From Acidobacteriota bacterium (lineage in GTDB: Bacteria; Acidobacteriota; Terriglobia; Terriglobales; Acidobacteriaceae), in contig JAJYFB010000003.1 of NCBI GenBank assembly GCA_021785495.1, positions 1 through 60,369 of the forward strand: a stretch of DNA of 60,369 bases, in the 5' to 3' direction. The notes below the pieces were generated by a model. It saw only the letters and a program-made list of their open reading frames with translations. It did no database searches and was not told the DNA's origin. Shown piece after piece: positions 1 to 13,907 of this stretch. Both the position numbers and the translations under genes were made by a program. How positions within the stretch are numbered: the first letter of the stretch is position 1; every line of letters begins with the position of its first letter.

Positions 1-62
1 CATGGAAAACCCCAGCATTCACAGGCGTTTTTCCAACTTTTTCCGGGGCGCACGAAAAAAAC

Positions 63-2909
<2,847 letters not shown>

Positions 2910-2918
2910 CCTTGCGTC

Positions 2919-3704
2919 ATGCCCTGCGCCTGTGAAAGCTGCGCGCAACACGCGCGCCTCCTCGGCCTGGAGCAAGCGCCCCGGACGCGCGCGGTTCTGC
3001 GCAACGCCTATCGCGCGGCGGCGCGGCTTTGGCATCCGGACCGGTTTGAGCGCGATCCGGTCAGGCGCATTGAGGCCGAAGAGCGCTTCAAGCGGATTCA
3101 GGTCGCCTGCCGCGAACTCACCGAGCACCTGGAAAATCCCGTCGCATGGCCCATGGAGCCAGTATCCGCCGCAGTCGGTGCGGTTGCGCCACGCTACACC
3201 GCGCCGGGTCACACCGCGCCCAGTCATGCCGCGACGGGCAGCGCCGATGCGCCGGCCATCTCCTTCGGCGGCGAGCCCGGCTGTTTTGTCGCGCCGGATT
3301 TTTCGCCTGTCGCCGATCGCATCATCGCCGCGCAGTTGCGCGACGCCGAGCGGGCCCTGGCCATCGTCGATCTCTCCGGCCGATACGCCGAGCCGGGCAG
3401 GTTTGCGCGCTTCCTTCTGCTGGCCGATTCCGGACTCTTTTTGCGGGATGAACGCGGTCTCGTCTGCTTGCTTCGGTATGACGATCTGGGCGCGGTGCGG
3501 CTGGTGGAGCGGAGCCGGCGCGGAGTAGCCGGCCTGTGGCGCATGCTCCTGGAGCGGCTTTCGGGCAGGGAGCAGCGATACCGGCTGGAAATCTGGCGAA
3601 ATAACGCAAGCCTCTTTTACACGATCGCCCACCAGACGAGCGACCGCGTCAAGCAAATTCTGTACGAATTCCTGGAGCGGAAGCGGCCGCGGCCCGAACT
3701 GTAA
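2919..3704 (+). CDS. J-domain (DnaJ-like) protein with uncharacterised C-terminal region
   Basis: N-terminal ...LRNAYRAAARLWHPDRFERDP... with HPD motif; starts 10 bp after valS. Confidence 0.75.
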   Translation: MPCACESCAQHARLLGLEQAPRTRAVLRNAYRAAARLWHPDRFERDPVRRIEAEERFKRIQVACRELTEHLENPVAWPMEPVSAAVGAVAPRYTAPGHTAPSHAATGSADAPAISFGGEPGCFVAPDFSPVADRIIAAQLRDAERALAIVDLSGRYAEPGRFARFLLLADSGLFLRDERGLVCLLRYDDLGAVRLVERSRRGVAGLWRMLLERLSGREQRYRLEIWRNNASLFYTIAHQTSDRVKQILYEFLERKRPRPEL

Positions 3705-3713
3705 GCTAGAAGC

Positions 3714-4604
3714 ATGGACTGGAAAACCCATCGCATCGACGCCCTGCTGGAGCAGGCTCTCGAAGAGGATCAGGCCGCGCGCGATACGACGACTCAACTG
3801 ACCGTCGATCCCGCGCTGCGCGCCAGCGCTTCGGTGATCGCCCGCGAAGACCTGGTCGTCGCCGGCCTGGGCGCGATTGCGCGCATTCTCGAAATCTATG
3901 CGCGGCTCGACAAGCGCTCCTCGGCGCACACCCGCTTCGAGGTCGTCAGCCATCCGGAGATCTTCGACGGCGTGCGCTTGCGCAAGGGCCAGGTGCTGGC
4001 CGTGATTCGGCACAATGCGCAGACGCTGCTCAGTTGCGAGCGCGTGATTTTGAACCTGCTGCAACACCTGAGCGGCATCGCCACGCTGACGCGCAAATAT
4101 GCCGACGCAATCGAGGGCACGCATGCCCGCGTGCTCGACACGCGCAAGACCGTGCCCGGAATGCGCCTTCTCGAAAAATACGCCGTGCTTTCGGGCGGCG
4201 GCGTGAACCATCGCATGGACCTGGCCGCGGCCATTCTCCTCAAGAACAATCACATCGCCCTTGGCGGCGGCATTCCGACCGTGCTTGAACGCGCGCTGGC
4301 GGGGCGCAGGCCGGGCCAGCGCGTGCAGGTGGAGGTGCGGACAACGCGCGAGCTCGACGAAGCGCTGGCGCACGGAGCCGAGTCCATCCTGCTCGACAAC
4401 ATGACGCCCGCCGAGGTGAAGGCCGCCGTCGAGCGCATTCATTCCAGCGGCCGCGCGATCCCGATCGAAGCCTCGGGCGGCATCGTGCTCGACAACATTC
4501 GCGCTTACGCCGAAGCCGGCGTCGATTTCATCAGCGTGGGCGCGCTGACGCACTCCGCGCGCGCCGTGGACATCTCCATGTCCATCGTTGCCCAATGGAA
4601 CTGA
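3714..4604 (+). CDS. nadC: Nicotinate-nucleotide pyrophosphorylase (carboxylating)
   Basis: LLSCERVILNLLQHLSGIATLTRKY, LDTRKTVPGMRLLEKYAVLSGGGVNHR, EASGGI. Confidence 0.97.
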   Translation: MDWKTHRIDALLEQALEEDQAARDTTTQLTVDPALRASASVIAREDLVVAGLGAIARILEIYARLDKRSSAHTRFEVVSHPEIFDGVRLRKGQVLAVIRHNAQTLLSCERVILNLLQHLSGIATLTRKYADAIEGTHARVLDTRKTVPGMRLLEKYAVLSGGGVNHRMDLAAAILLKNNHIALGGGIPTVLERALAGRRPGQRVQVEVRTTRELDEALAHGAESILLDNMTPAEVKAAVERIHSSGRAIPIEASGGIVLDNIRAYAEAGVDFISVGALTHSARAVDISMSIVAQWN

Positions 4605-4607
4605 TCC

Positions 4608-5426
4608 GTGCTCGATTCCGTGTTCGATTCCATGTTCGATCTGGCCGCGCTCGACGCCGCGCTGGCCGGTACGATCTTCGCCGGCAAGCAGCAGTACGCG
4701 CGCGTGACCGGCTCAACGAACGCGGACGCGGTCGAGGCCGCTCGCCACGGTGCGCCGCACGGATCGGTCTACTTTGCCGATGAGCAACGGGCCGGGCGCG
4801 GGCGCGGCGATCATCGCTGGGAGTCGGCCGCCGGCGAAGGGCTCTACGTGAGCGTGCTGCTGCGGCCGAGATTTCCCGCCGCGCGTCTGCCGCTGCTGCC
4901 GCTGGCCGCAGGGCTGGCCGCGGCCGGGGCGATTCGCGCCGTCTGCGCGCTCACCGTCGATCTGCGCTGGCCGAACGATCTGCTGATCGGCGCGCGCAAG
5001 GTGGTCGGCATTCTGGCCGAGGCGATTCACGCCGCCAACAGTCCGCACCACGCCGTGGCGGTCGGGATCGGGATCAACGTGCATCAACGCGCGTTTTCGC
5101 CGGAGTTGGCCACGCCGGCCACTTCGCTCGATCTGGAATCGGGCCGGCGTATCGCGCGGCAAGAGCTTCTGGTGGCGCTGTTGCAATCGCTGGAGCGGGA
5201 GGCGCGCGCACTCGAAGAACCCGGAGCGGCAAGCAAGCTGATCGCGCGCGTCGAGGCGGCTTCGACATGGATGCGCGGCCGCGCGGTGGAAGTTCACGGC
5301 CCGCAGGCCTGCTCGGGCGTCACGGCCGGGCTCGACGAGAATGGATTTCTGCGCGTGACGACCGCGCAGGGAAGCGTCACCGTGCAGACAGGCGGCTTGC
5401 GCGCAAGCGGGGCGACGAACCGCTAG
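4608..5426 (+). CDS. birA: Biotin--[acetyl-CoA-carboxylase] ligase
   Basis: GSTNADA, ADEQRAGRGRGDHRWES, LRWPNDLLIGARKVVGILAE; ligase domain, no N-terminal HTH seen. Confidence 0.93.
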   Translation: MLDSVFDSMFDLAALDAALAGTIFAGKQQYARVTGSTNADAVEAARHGAPHGSVYFADEQRAGRGRGDHRWESAAGEGLYVSVLLRPRFPAARLPLLPLAAGLAAAGAIRAVCALTVDLRWPNDLLIGARKVVGILAEAIHAANSPHHAVAVGIGINVHQRAFSPELATPATSLDLESGRRIARQELLVALLQSLEREARALEEPGAASKLIARVEAASTWMRGRAVEVHGPQACSGVTAGLDENGFLRVTTAQGSVTVQTGGLRASGATNR

Positions 5427-5580
5427 CGATCCATTCACGCAATCTGGCCATGCAGCTTGCGCTGCGAGGCGAGCGCGGACCGGAAGACCCGCGTCACAGC
5501 CGATGGATCGTCTCATCGAGAAAGATTGCTCCAGAAGGCACGGTCCGAAGACCCTGCGCGGCGGCGCGTCCTTGCGTCGA

Positions 5581-7671
5581 TCAGCAGCTTCGCAGGCCGT
5601 CGATGTCCTTGAAATCGACGATGCGGACCGCGCCGTCGGCGAGCACGATCTCGGCGCCGAGCACCGAGCCGGAAGGCATCACGTCGAAGATGCGGACGCT
5701 TTGGACAGGGCTCAGCTCCTCGGGCGTCCAGGCCGTGTCGTCGGTTTTGTGCAGCAGGGCCGTAATCATCAGATCCATCGACGGATTTTTCGCCATGCGC
5801 TTGCGGCGCACAAAGAGGACCGTGCTTTCGTCGGCCTCGGCGTTGAAGCCGCGATGCGTCTTGCTTGCGATCGCGTCCCAGCCGGAATAAGCGATCATCG
5901 CCGTCTGCCGGCCGGGGATCGCGGCCGCGATGCCCTGCCCGCCGGTAGTCGCAAAGGCGCGCGTGACGGCGCTCTGGCCGCCCATGTGCGGCAGGCCGAA
6001 GTGGCCGAGGGTGAGTTCGTGCTCGTAGGCGAGCCGGCTGCGATCGACGCGCACCACGCCGCCGGGGATCGTGATTTCAGCAAGGTCGATGATGTAGCCC
6101 ACGCCGTTGTTCGGCGGCTTGCGCAGGATCAGTTGCCGGTAGAGGACGCCGTCGCGCTCGCCGTTGAAGAGCGTGCTCTGCGCGCCCGTGAAGCCGGCCT
6201 CCTTCGCGGCCTGGTTATCGACGGCGCGGCCGGTGAGATAGAAGTTGATGTCCACGCCGCCGAGGTCGCGCGGGTCGAGCGAGCGGAAGGTGTACTCCTG
6301 CGCCGTGCCGCCCTCGGGGTCGCGATCCTCCCACGGAAAATGCGTGTTGAAGACCAGCTTGGCGTAGTTCGGATCGTCGTCGTAGATCTTGCCGGAGACG
6401 ATCTCCGAGCTGCCGCTGGAGCCGTGATTGACGAGCGCGAGACCGGGCTTGACAAGCACGGTGCGCTGCGATTGCCGGCCCAGCCCGGTCCACATGCCGT
6501 CGTTCTCCTGCGCTGTCCAGAAGGGCGAATCCTCCGGCAGGGCCAGCGCGATGAAGGGTAGAAACATGATGAACGGGCTGGCCGGGCAACTGTAGTTCTG
6601 GATGGCGAATTCGCGGTGGGGATAGAAGCCCAGGCTGGGAATGTCGTTGTCGTAAAAATCTTCGCGCGCGGTGAACTGCAGGATCGAGCCCGAGCAGAGA
6701 CGCCGCGCCCAGCCGGGATCGAGCGGCGGCGCGCCGGCGAGCAGAAACGAGACCGGAAAACCGCCCGCGATCCAGAGCCGGTAACAGATGCTGCGCGCCC
6801 ACATGTTGATGTAGCCGTTGCGCCCGAAGAATCGGGTGTACGTCTGGAACAATTCCTGAAAGCTGCGTTCGAGAACGGCGGCGATCTCCGGGTAATGCTC
6901 GCGGCCGAAGGCCCGGCTCCAGATGGTTCCGTACACCACGAAGAGGCTGATGGTGTAGTAGTTGTAGCTCTGTTCGAGGTACCAGCCATTGCCCGCGTGA
7001 TAGGAGGCGACCCACTGCAGATGACTCTTCAGCAGGTCATCGTCGATGGTGTAGCCGTTCATCTTCAGCAACGAGAGGGCGCAGATGTTGAAGACCCGCC
7101 AGTTGTTTTGCGTGGTGCGGTGGTGCACCCATTTGGAGATGGTGACGGCCATTTCGTCGCGCTGGTGCTGCGTAAAGTGCGGCCACAGAACGTCGGGCAG
7201 CAGCAGCAGGGTCTTGGCCAGCCCGCCGAACTCGCAGGTGAACTGGTAGGTCGCATCCGGCAGATCCTCGGGCATCGGCAGGCTGTTGGCGTGGCCGGGC
7301 GTCAAGGCGTTGTAAAAATGGTGGCAATAGTATTCGCGCAGCTTGATGCCGTTGAGGACGACCTCGGGATCGACGTGGATCAGCGGCGCGGCCAGATTGT
7401 AGGTGCGCTCCAGAGCCTCGAACTCATGCGAGCGATGCCGCCAGTCGGGGGCGTTCGGCTGGGGATAGGATTTGCCGGGAACCAGCGGAAAGACGATCGG
7501 CTGGTCGAAGGACTTCACGTGTCGAAAGGCGCGGCCGAGAACGTACTTCGCGCAGTCGATGTAGTGCTGGCGGGTCATGCCCGTCCGCGGGCTGCGCTCG
7601 AAGTCGGGATTCTGGACGAGATAAGCGCCGTGTGCGGGCGCGAGATCGGCGTGCGACGAGAACGAGGTCAT
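5581..7671 (-). CDS. DUF2264 domain-containing protein
   Basis: Family-like motifs (YCHHFYNALTPGHANSLPMPEDLPDATYQFTCEFGGLAKTLLLLPD; NNWRVFNICALSLL); start taken at MTSFSSHADL. Confidence 0.75.
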   Translation of the reverse strand: MTSFSSHADLAPAHGAYLVQNPDFERSPRTGMTRQHYIDCAKYVLGRAFRHVKSFDQPIVFPLVPGKSYPQPNAPDWRHRSHEFEALERTYNLAAPLIHVDPEVVLNGIKLREYYCHHFYNALTPGHANSLPMPEDLPDATYQFTCEFGGLAKTLLLLPDVLWPHFTQHQRDEMAVTISKWVHHRTTQNNWRVFNICALSLLKMNGYTIDDDLLKSHLQWVASYHAGNGWYLEQSYNYYTISLFVVYGTIWSRAFGREHYPEIAAVLERSFQELFQTYTRFFGRNGYINMWARSICYRLWIAGGFPVSFLLAGAPPLDPGWARRLCSGSILQFTAREDFYDNDIPSLGFYPHREFAIQNYSCPASPFIMFLPFIALALPEDSPFWTAQENDGMWTGLGRQSQRTVLVKPGLALVNHGSSGSSEIVSGKIYDDDPNYAKLVFNTHFPWEDRDPEGGTAQEYTFRSLDPRDLGGVDINFYLTGRAVDNQAAKEAGFTGAQSTLFNGERDGVLYRQLILRKPPNNGVGYIIDLAEITIPGGVVRVDRSRLAYEHELTLGHFGLPHMGGQSAVTRAFATTGGQGIAAAIPGRQTAMIAYSGWDAIASKTHRGFNAEADESTVLFVRRKRMAKNPSMDLMITALLHKTDDTAWTPEELSPVQSVRIFDVMPSGSVLGAEIVLADGAVRIVDFKDIDGLRSC

Positions 7672-7754
7672 GTGTCTGCCTTCGCGAGTCCGTTTTATCT
7701 GGACTAAATTGATTTTCCTATGGAAGAATAGCAAAGTTTTCTCGCCTTGCGCCC

Positions 7755-9914
7755 TCAACGGACCGATTGAAGAACGTGGGTGGCGCGGTTCAGCGCCGCG
7801 GCGAGCGCCTCCAACTGCTGCACGGCCAGGTTCCGATTCTGCGCGTCGATGGCTTCATTGACGCCGGGCAGGACGACGGCGGCATAGCCGGTTGCCTCGC
7901 CGGGCGCGAAGATCGTGTGTTTGTACCAGGGGCGGCCCGGCAGTCCGGCTTCGGTCAGCAGGGAGGTCTCCACCTTGCGCAAGGCCAGATTCAGCCGTTC
8001 GGGATCGCCCGACGGGGACGATTCGAGAGGAGTCACGCGCTGTGCCTCTGCCAGAAAGCGCGCCGCAGCAGCCTGCGCCGGAGCAAAGTCGAGCGCATCG
8101 AGTCCGGCCTCGGCGGCGCGCTGGCGGGCAGCCTCGAGTTGCGACGCGATCTGGCGCGCATAGGCGGTGTAATCGTACGGCAGCACGTCGGCGTCGGCCA
8201 TGCGCAGGACTTCGAGGCCCAGAATGCGCGCCATTTGCTGCAAATACAGAAAGTGCGGATCGGCGTTCGTCGTGAACCACGCGAAGTCGTCGAAGGCCGA
8301 GTGGTAGACGCCGTAGGGGCCGCTCGATTCAATGTCGGTGGAGGGCACGCCGGCGTGCTGCAGGAAGGGCGTATAGTCCGACCCAGAGCCGAGATTGCCC
8401 ACGGGGGGCTCATCCTTCGACACGGTCGAGCTGGCTGACTTTTGCCCTGAATTTTCCGTACGATTTCGGTTGCGCCAGACCTGGTACACCGAGCCGCCCA
8501 GCGGGCTGGGAACCGACCGGGTGACGCTACGCACGAATTCCTTGAGCGAGGGCACGGCGGCGGCGGAAAAATCCGGCCCGGAGACGGCAATATCGACATT
8601 GAAGTAGGCGACGGCATGGTCGAGGGCGCGATCCTGCTCTTCGACCCACTCGGTTGAGCCGATCAGACCCTGCTCTTCGGCGTCCCAACTGCAAAAAAGA
8701 ATCGTGCGCCGGGGCCTCCAGCCTGCGCGCAGAAGCGCGCCAAGGCCGCGTGCCGCTTCGAGCATCGCGGCCGTGCCACTCGATGGATCGACCGCGCCGT
8801 AAACCCACGCATCGCGATGATTGCCGGCGATCACCGACTCGTCCGGTTCGTCTGCGCCGGGAATTTTGCCGATCACGTTCCAGATGATGCGGCGCTTGGA
8901 CTCCTGCCGCGAGACCAGATGCACGCGCACGCCGCCCGGGCCCATGCGATAGGAAAAAGGCAGGCCGCCCTGCCAGCTTGCCGGCGTTTTGGGGCCCTGG
9001 AGCGCGCGCAGAATCGGTTCGGCGTCGTGAGCGCTGAGGGGGATCGAGACGATGTGCGGCTCATTGCCGCCGGGGCCGTCTGGATGGGCGATGCGCGCCG
9101 AATCGGGCAGATCAAGCGTCGAGGCGACGCCGGGCGTCTCCGGGTCGCCGGGATACTTGAAGAGATACTGCACGGAGCCGCCCTGCACCGCGGCTGCCGG
9201 CCGCCACGGGCCCTTTGGCCAGGTTTCTCCTCTGGTAAAACCATCGTCCCGCGGATCGGAATAAAGAATCACGCCCGCGGCGCCGCGCTGCTCGGCGAGA
9301 TAGACTTTGACGCCGCGAAAGTTCTCGCCGTAGCGGCAGAGTACGATCTTGCCGCGCACGTCGATGTGACGCGCGGCCAGCTCGTTGAAGTCCTCGCGGC
9401 GGCCATAGTTCGCGTAGACCACCTCGCCCGTCACATCGCCTGACCCCGATGAACCATTGAAAGGCATGGTGACGCGGGGATCGTCCGGGGCCGGGTCACC
9501 GGCGGCATGCTCGCGCGTGGGACCGCTGAGCAGCAGATGCCCCTTCGCGTCCCTGGCTTCGACGCGCTGGACAATTGGCCAGTTGAGCAGTACGCGATCG
9601 GGAACAATCTGCGTCTCAAAGCCGTCGGCGCGGAACTGGCTCGCCACGTACTCGGCGGTCTTCCCGTCTTCGGGCGTAGCGGCCAGGTGCGGCTCGGCGG
9701 TGAGCGTCTTCAGCTCCTCGCCTGCGCGCTGCGGGTTGGGAACCGCGAGAAATTTCGTTTCGAGCCTGGTCTCGGCGGCAAAGTTCGCGTACCCGATCGC
9801 ATCCGAACCGAAGTCATTCTGCGGCGGCGCGGTTTGTGCGCGCAGAAGGCCGCTGGCGAAGACGGTGGAAACAGCGGCCAGCAGCAGCGCGGCGCGCGGC
9901 GCGCGGAGGTTCAT
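7755..9914 (-). CDS. M28 family metallopeptidase, glutamate carboxypeptidase II (PSMA)-like, secreted
   Basis: Signal peptide MNLRAPRAALLLAAVSTVFASGLLRAQ; PA-domain-like region; VIAGNHRDAWVYGAVDPSSGTAAMLE, SWDAEEQGLIGSTEW metal-binding motifs. Confidence 0.9.
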   Translation of the reverse strand: MNLRAPRAALLLAAVSTVFASGLLRAQTAPPQNDFGSDAIGYANFAAETRLETKFLAVPNPQRAGEELKTLTAEPHLAATPEDGKTAEYVASQFRADGFETQIVPDRVLLNWPIVQRVEARDAKGHLLLSGPTREHAAGDPAPDDPRVTMPFNGSSGSGDVTGEVVYANYGRREDFNELAARHIDVRGKIVLCRYGENFRGVKVYLAEQRGAAGVILYSDPRDDGFTRGETWPKGPWRPAAAVQGGSVQYLFKYPGDPETPGVASTLDLPDSARIAHPDGPGGNEPHIVSIPLSAHDAEPILRALQGPKTPASWQGGLPFSYRMGPGGVRVHLVSRQESKRRIIWNVIGKIPGADEPDESVIAGNHRDAWVYGAVDPSSGTAAMLEAARGLGALLRAGWRPRRTILFCSWDAEEQGLIGSTEWVEEQDRALDHAVAYFNVDIAVSGPDFSAAAVPSLKEFVRSVTRSVPSPLGGSVYQVWRNRNRTENSGQKSASSTVSKDEPPVGNLGSGSDYTPFLQHAGVPSTDIESSGPYGVYHSAFDDFAWFTTNADPHFLYLQQMARILGLEVLRMADADVLPYDYTAYARQIASQLEAARQRAAEAGLDALDFAPAQAAAARFLAEAQRVTPLESSPSGDPERLNLALRKVETSLLTEAGLPGRPWYKHTIFAPGEATGYAAVVLPGVNEAIDAQNRNLAVQQLEALAAALNRATHVLQSVR

Positions 9915-9946
9915 GCGGTCTTCCCTTTCTGTCGGACGGACTCCGT

Positions 9947-10351
<405 letters not shown>

Positions 10352-10452
10352 CGCTTCCTCCGGTACGGAACGATTTCGGCCGCCTCTGCGAAAAGACGCA
10401 GGATGCAGCGGCAATCTCCGCACTCAGCCATGCTACACGGCGGCGCGGGCAG

Positions 10453-11181
10453 TCATCGCGGTCTTACGATGAGAATTGCCTCCGTCTTCATTTGCACGAA
10501 CTGACAATCGTACCTGCTCTCCAGCACGGTGATGGCAACGCGCCAGATGTGGAAAAAGCAGGGCATGATGTCCTCGACAACCACCGCACCATTTTTCTTC
10601 AGCAGGGGCAAGGCAAAGCGAATCGTATTGAGGTTCGCCAAAGGCAGATGCAGGCCATCATCAATCACCAGATCGAGCGGAGGAAGTTTTGCCGCAAGCT
10701 CTTGGAACGTTTCCGGCTTTGTCTGGTCTACATAAAACGTCTGGATTCTGTCTTCGGCGAATAAGATGCTTTTGTCTATATCCGCACCATACAAATTGGC
10801 CTTGGGCGCCCAGTCTCTGAAGGCCCTTTCGGCAGCTCCTGGACTTCCACCGGTGCCCATGTTGGAATGAACGCGCGTGTGATTGGTTCCCAGACCAATT
10901 TCAAGAATGTTGAGCGGAATATCCCGTCGCAAGAGCGAGGCGTAGGCCACATCGTAATTATGCTTGCTGGATTTATCCGAGCCGTATTTGCGAAAAAGTT
11001 CCGCAAGACTTCGGGAGTCTTCCGTTTCAGAAAACATGCTTTCCCAGTTTTTCAGGTCGATTTGAGTGAAACCGTCCAGCACGGTGATGAATTCCGACTG
11101 GTCCTGAATCGGGATTCGTTTGACCTCAATACCCAAAAGGCCAAACAGCCACTTGATCGAAGCTTTCAGCGATGCCATCAT
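10453..11181 (-). CDS. Class I SAM-dependent methyltransferase-like protein
   Basis: LNILEIGLGTN... glycine motif, YGADIDKS, DLVIDDGLHLP, GAVVVEDIMP. Confidence 0.7.
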   Translation of the reverse strand: MMASLKASIKWLFGLLGIEVKRIPIQDQSEFITVLDGFTQIDLKNWESMFSETEDSRSLAELFRKYGSDKSSKHNYDVAYASLLRRDIPLNILEIGLGTNHTRVHSNMGTGGSPGAAERAFRDWAPKANLYGADIDKSILFAEDRIQTFYVDQTKPETFQELAAKLPPLDLVIDDGLHLPLANLNTIRFALPLLKKNGAVVVEDIMPCFFHIWRVAITVLESRYDCQFVQMKTEAILIVRPR

Positions 11182-11280
11182 GCGTCTCGATCCTTGCCCA
11201 CGCTTTCGTTTTGAATCTCCGATTGAAAGAAGTATAAGCTGGCATCATGATTGCGTGGATGAGAAATCAAATTTCCAGTC

Positions 11281-11394
11281 AGGGCCAACGCATTTGGATT
11301 TCGCATTGCCGCCCGGAACAGCTTGGAAAGGGCACGGCTGAAGCCGTGCCCATTCCAAACAAAATCATCCCGCAAGCTGCAATGGGTTTGCCCT
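11281..11394. repeat. MITE-like nested palindromic element, copy 1 (114 bp, inverted relative to copy 2)
   Basis: Reverse complement nearly identical to 38760-38873; ends AGGGCCAACGCATTT / GGTTTGCCCT; central GGGCACGGCTGAAGCCGTGCCC palindrome. Confidence 0.9.
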
Positions 11395-11562
11395 GCATTT
11401 CCAGTTTGATTGTATGGATACTTCCCCATCAAGCGATCGCCACGCGGCGGATGCGCCGGTTTTCGGTTTGGACTCGACAGCCCGTGGTTTCATTCATTGG
11501 CCGAGCGAAACCGCGGACGCATGGTGTCCCTGGGCAATGCGTCAATCCATCCGGGCGGAGCG

Positions 11563-12639
11563 CTAATTGCCCGCGTGCGCTTCGGGGGCCAGATTCAGAG
11601 GCTCGCTCAGGGTAAACAGCAGCACCGAGCCGTCATCGAGCGCCGCCTGCGGATGGTCCGCCAGCAGATGGACGGTGATCACACTGGCGCCGACAAGCGT
11701 TCCGGCCAGAGCGCCTCCGGGACCGGCCAGGAGCGCGCCCGTCACCGCGCCCGCGCCCACGGCCCCGCCGTACTCGATGCCATCCTTCCTGAAGCGCGAA
11801 CCGGCCAAGACCTTTCCTTCGTACCCGATCTTGTCTTTGGAGCCGGGTGCTTCGGAAAGCTGGGCGTAGAGCCGGAAGCGCGATCCGTCGGGCATCGTCA
11901 GCGTTTCGGGATGCAGGCGCATGGAACCTCGGCCCAGCGGGCGTCCGCTGGAAACCGCAAGGACTTTGCCCTCGATCATCGAGCCGGCGGGAATCAGCAC
12001 CTGACCGTCGCGCACGACGCCCGTGGCGACGCGGGCGCGGAACGGATCGCCTGGCCGATTCTCGGTTGTAGAAAGCCGGTCCAGAAGCCGGACGCGAATC
12101 GTCGTGCCCTCGGCCAGTTCCCCGGAGGGCAGCGGGGCCGGATGCACGATGTCGCCATCGGGATTGGGCGTTGCGTCGCGCCGGTGAAGTTCCGGATCCG
12201 GGCTGCTGCCGGCGGCAACCTCTACCAGGCCTGCGTCGGTTCCGTCGACAGGGCCGCAGTTTGCCGCAGCGTCTGCGGCCGTCGCGCGGGACGTCTCCTC
12301 TTCATGGGCCGGAACGGAGCTGGTCGCCGTGTCGTTGGCCGGAGCCGAAGAGGTCTCGCCGGGAACCGTCTCGGCGGCGTACGTCGGCGGCGCGGGCTGG
12401 GGCGCAGGTGCGGCGTTCGATTGCTGCGGCGCGGGCCTGGCGGCGTGATGACTTGGCGACGGTTTCGGTTTGGCCAGGGGCGCAGCCTGAGGCTGGTCCG
12501 CCGGCGCGGGCGTCGTGATGGCGCTGTCGGAAGGCGGGTTCGACGCGCCCTCGTACGGATTCGCCGGGGCCGACTCCTGCGCTCCCAGCGCGGCAGCCGC
12601 AGCCGCCAGCCATGCACACACAAGCAGCGTCCGTTTCAT
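11563..12639 (-). CDS. Secreted hypothetical protein with Pro/Ala-rich linker
   Basis: Signal peptide MKRTLLVCAWLAAAAAALGAQ; low-complexity linker; C-terminal LAEGTTIRVRLLDRLST...GSMIEGKVL domain. Confidence 0.6.
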   Translation of the reverse strand: MKRTLLVCAWLAAAAAALGAQESAPANPYEGASNPPSDSAITTPAPADQPQAAPLAKPKPSPSHHAARPAPQQSNAAPAPQPAPPTYAAETVPGETSSAPANDTATSSVPAHEEETSRATAADAAANCGPVDGTDAGLVEVAAGSSPDPELHRRDATPNPDGDIVHPAPLPSGELAEGTTIRVRLLDRLSTTENRPGDPFRARVATGVVRDGQVLIPAGSMIEGKVLAVSSGRPLGRGSMRLHPETLTMPDGSRFRLYAQLSEAPGSKDKIGYEGKVLAGSRFRKDGIEYGGAVGAGAVTGALLAGPGGALAGTLVGASVITVHLLADHPQAALDDGSVLLFTLSEPLNLAPEAHAGN

Positions 12640-12927
12640 GCCGATCTCCTCTCGAAGGGCCGGATTTCACCGCGGGTTGGCAGGAATCTCGCCGCGCGGC
12701 GAAAACCGTCCCCCGGCCGGGCCATGGCGAAAATCCGCCTACGATAAGCGTAAAGCGCAATCGGTCCCGCCGGGCGAACCATCCGTTTGACAGGAGCCTC
12801 GAAGGGCAAGAATCAAAAGAGTTACCGGAAGCGTCCGTTGGCGCGCTGGCGATGGACGCCGCCAGGCGGCGGGGATCGTCGCGAAAACCGTCTGCGCGGA
12901 GTCGCTGTGTGTATTTTTAGTTGTCGC

Positions 12928-13728
12928 TCAATGGAGCCAGCGCACGCCGGTGGCCGGCTGCGGAGGCAGAGGCAAAACGATGAAGCCCTCGCGCCAGTGG
13001 CCCTGCTCGCGCCGCGGAGGATGGCCCACGATGCGCAGCGCGCCCGGGTCGTGCTCTTCCAAAGCCAGACCCGGCAGCCCGCCGACGATGGCCTGCAACT
13101 GGTCGTGATTGGGAGGGCGATTGACGGTGAGGGGAACCACCGCGCGCAGAGCCGCAAAGGCTTCGGCCAGATCGCTGACGCGGGTGCGGCGCTTTGCGGG
13201 CAGCGGCTGCAGGCCGAGCGAGCGCCAGGCGGCGTGCGGAGAACTCTCCACGAGAACGCGCTCCTGCTGCGCGACGCCCGGATCGGGCGAAGCCGGTTGC
13301 GGCCGCGTCTCCAGCCGTCGCCAGCCGCGGCGGCAGAGCCCGTCGTAGACATCCATGCAAAACTCGGCGAAGTTGCGGCAGGTCGACGGCTTGACGCGGC
13401 CCGGCAGGCCGGTTTTGGCGGTGGTGTTCAGTTGCCGCTCGCTGACGCGCGCATGGTCGAGACCGCTTGCTTCCGACTTCCACGCCTGCGGCCCGTCGAG
13501 CATCAGCACGCGAATGCCGCGCACCGCGCAAAGATGGTTCAGGCGCCCGGCGAGATTTTCTGGATCGACGGGGCCGCAATCTCCCGCCGCATCCAGGCCG
13601 GGGGGATCGAAGGGAAGAATCTCGCAGGTGACCGCAGAAATAGAAAGACGCGAGGGCGCGTGGCTGAGAACCACCACGCCCAGATCGGACCAGCGCCGAA
13701 AGGCAAGATCGACAGAGAGCACGGCCAT
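12928..13728 (-). CDS. DUF429-like (predicted RNase H-like fold) protein
   Basis: MAVLSVDLAFRRWSDLGVVVL, VLMLDGPQAWKSE, LVESSPHAAWRSLGL. Confidence 0.5.
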   Translation of the reverse strand: MAVLSVDLAFRRWSDLGVVVLSHAPSRLSISAVTCEILPFDPPGLDAAGDCGPVDPENLAGRLNHLCAVRGIRVLMLDGPQAWKSEASGLDHARVSERQLNTTAKTGLPGRVKPSTCRNFAEFCMDVYDGLCRRGWRRLETRPQPASPDPGVAQQERVLVESSPHAAWRSLGLQPLPAKRRTRVSDLAEAFAALRAVVPLTVNRPPNHDQLQAIVGGLPGLALEEHDPGALRIVGHPPRREQGHWREGFIVLPLPPQPATGVRWLH

Positions 13729-13907
13729 GACTTTTTCAACGTAGCGCAGAAACAGGCCGTGCGGGCGCAGAGAATGAGGGCGCAGGGACGATTCTGTCCT
13801 AATCTGAAACAGTCGTCGGAATGGGAACGGTTGGCTGTGCGCGGAAAGCCCATCTTGGCCGTGGTCGTTCACGGTCTCCGCTTGGTTCGGACCGAAATTT
13901 TGTCGCG

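Noticed and set aside
12928-13728. DUF429-like protein as a defence nuclease
   Set aside because: Neighbours are secreted hypothetical proteins, not defence genes; nothing in the sequence supports a defence role.
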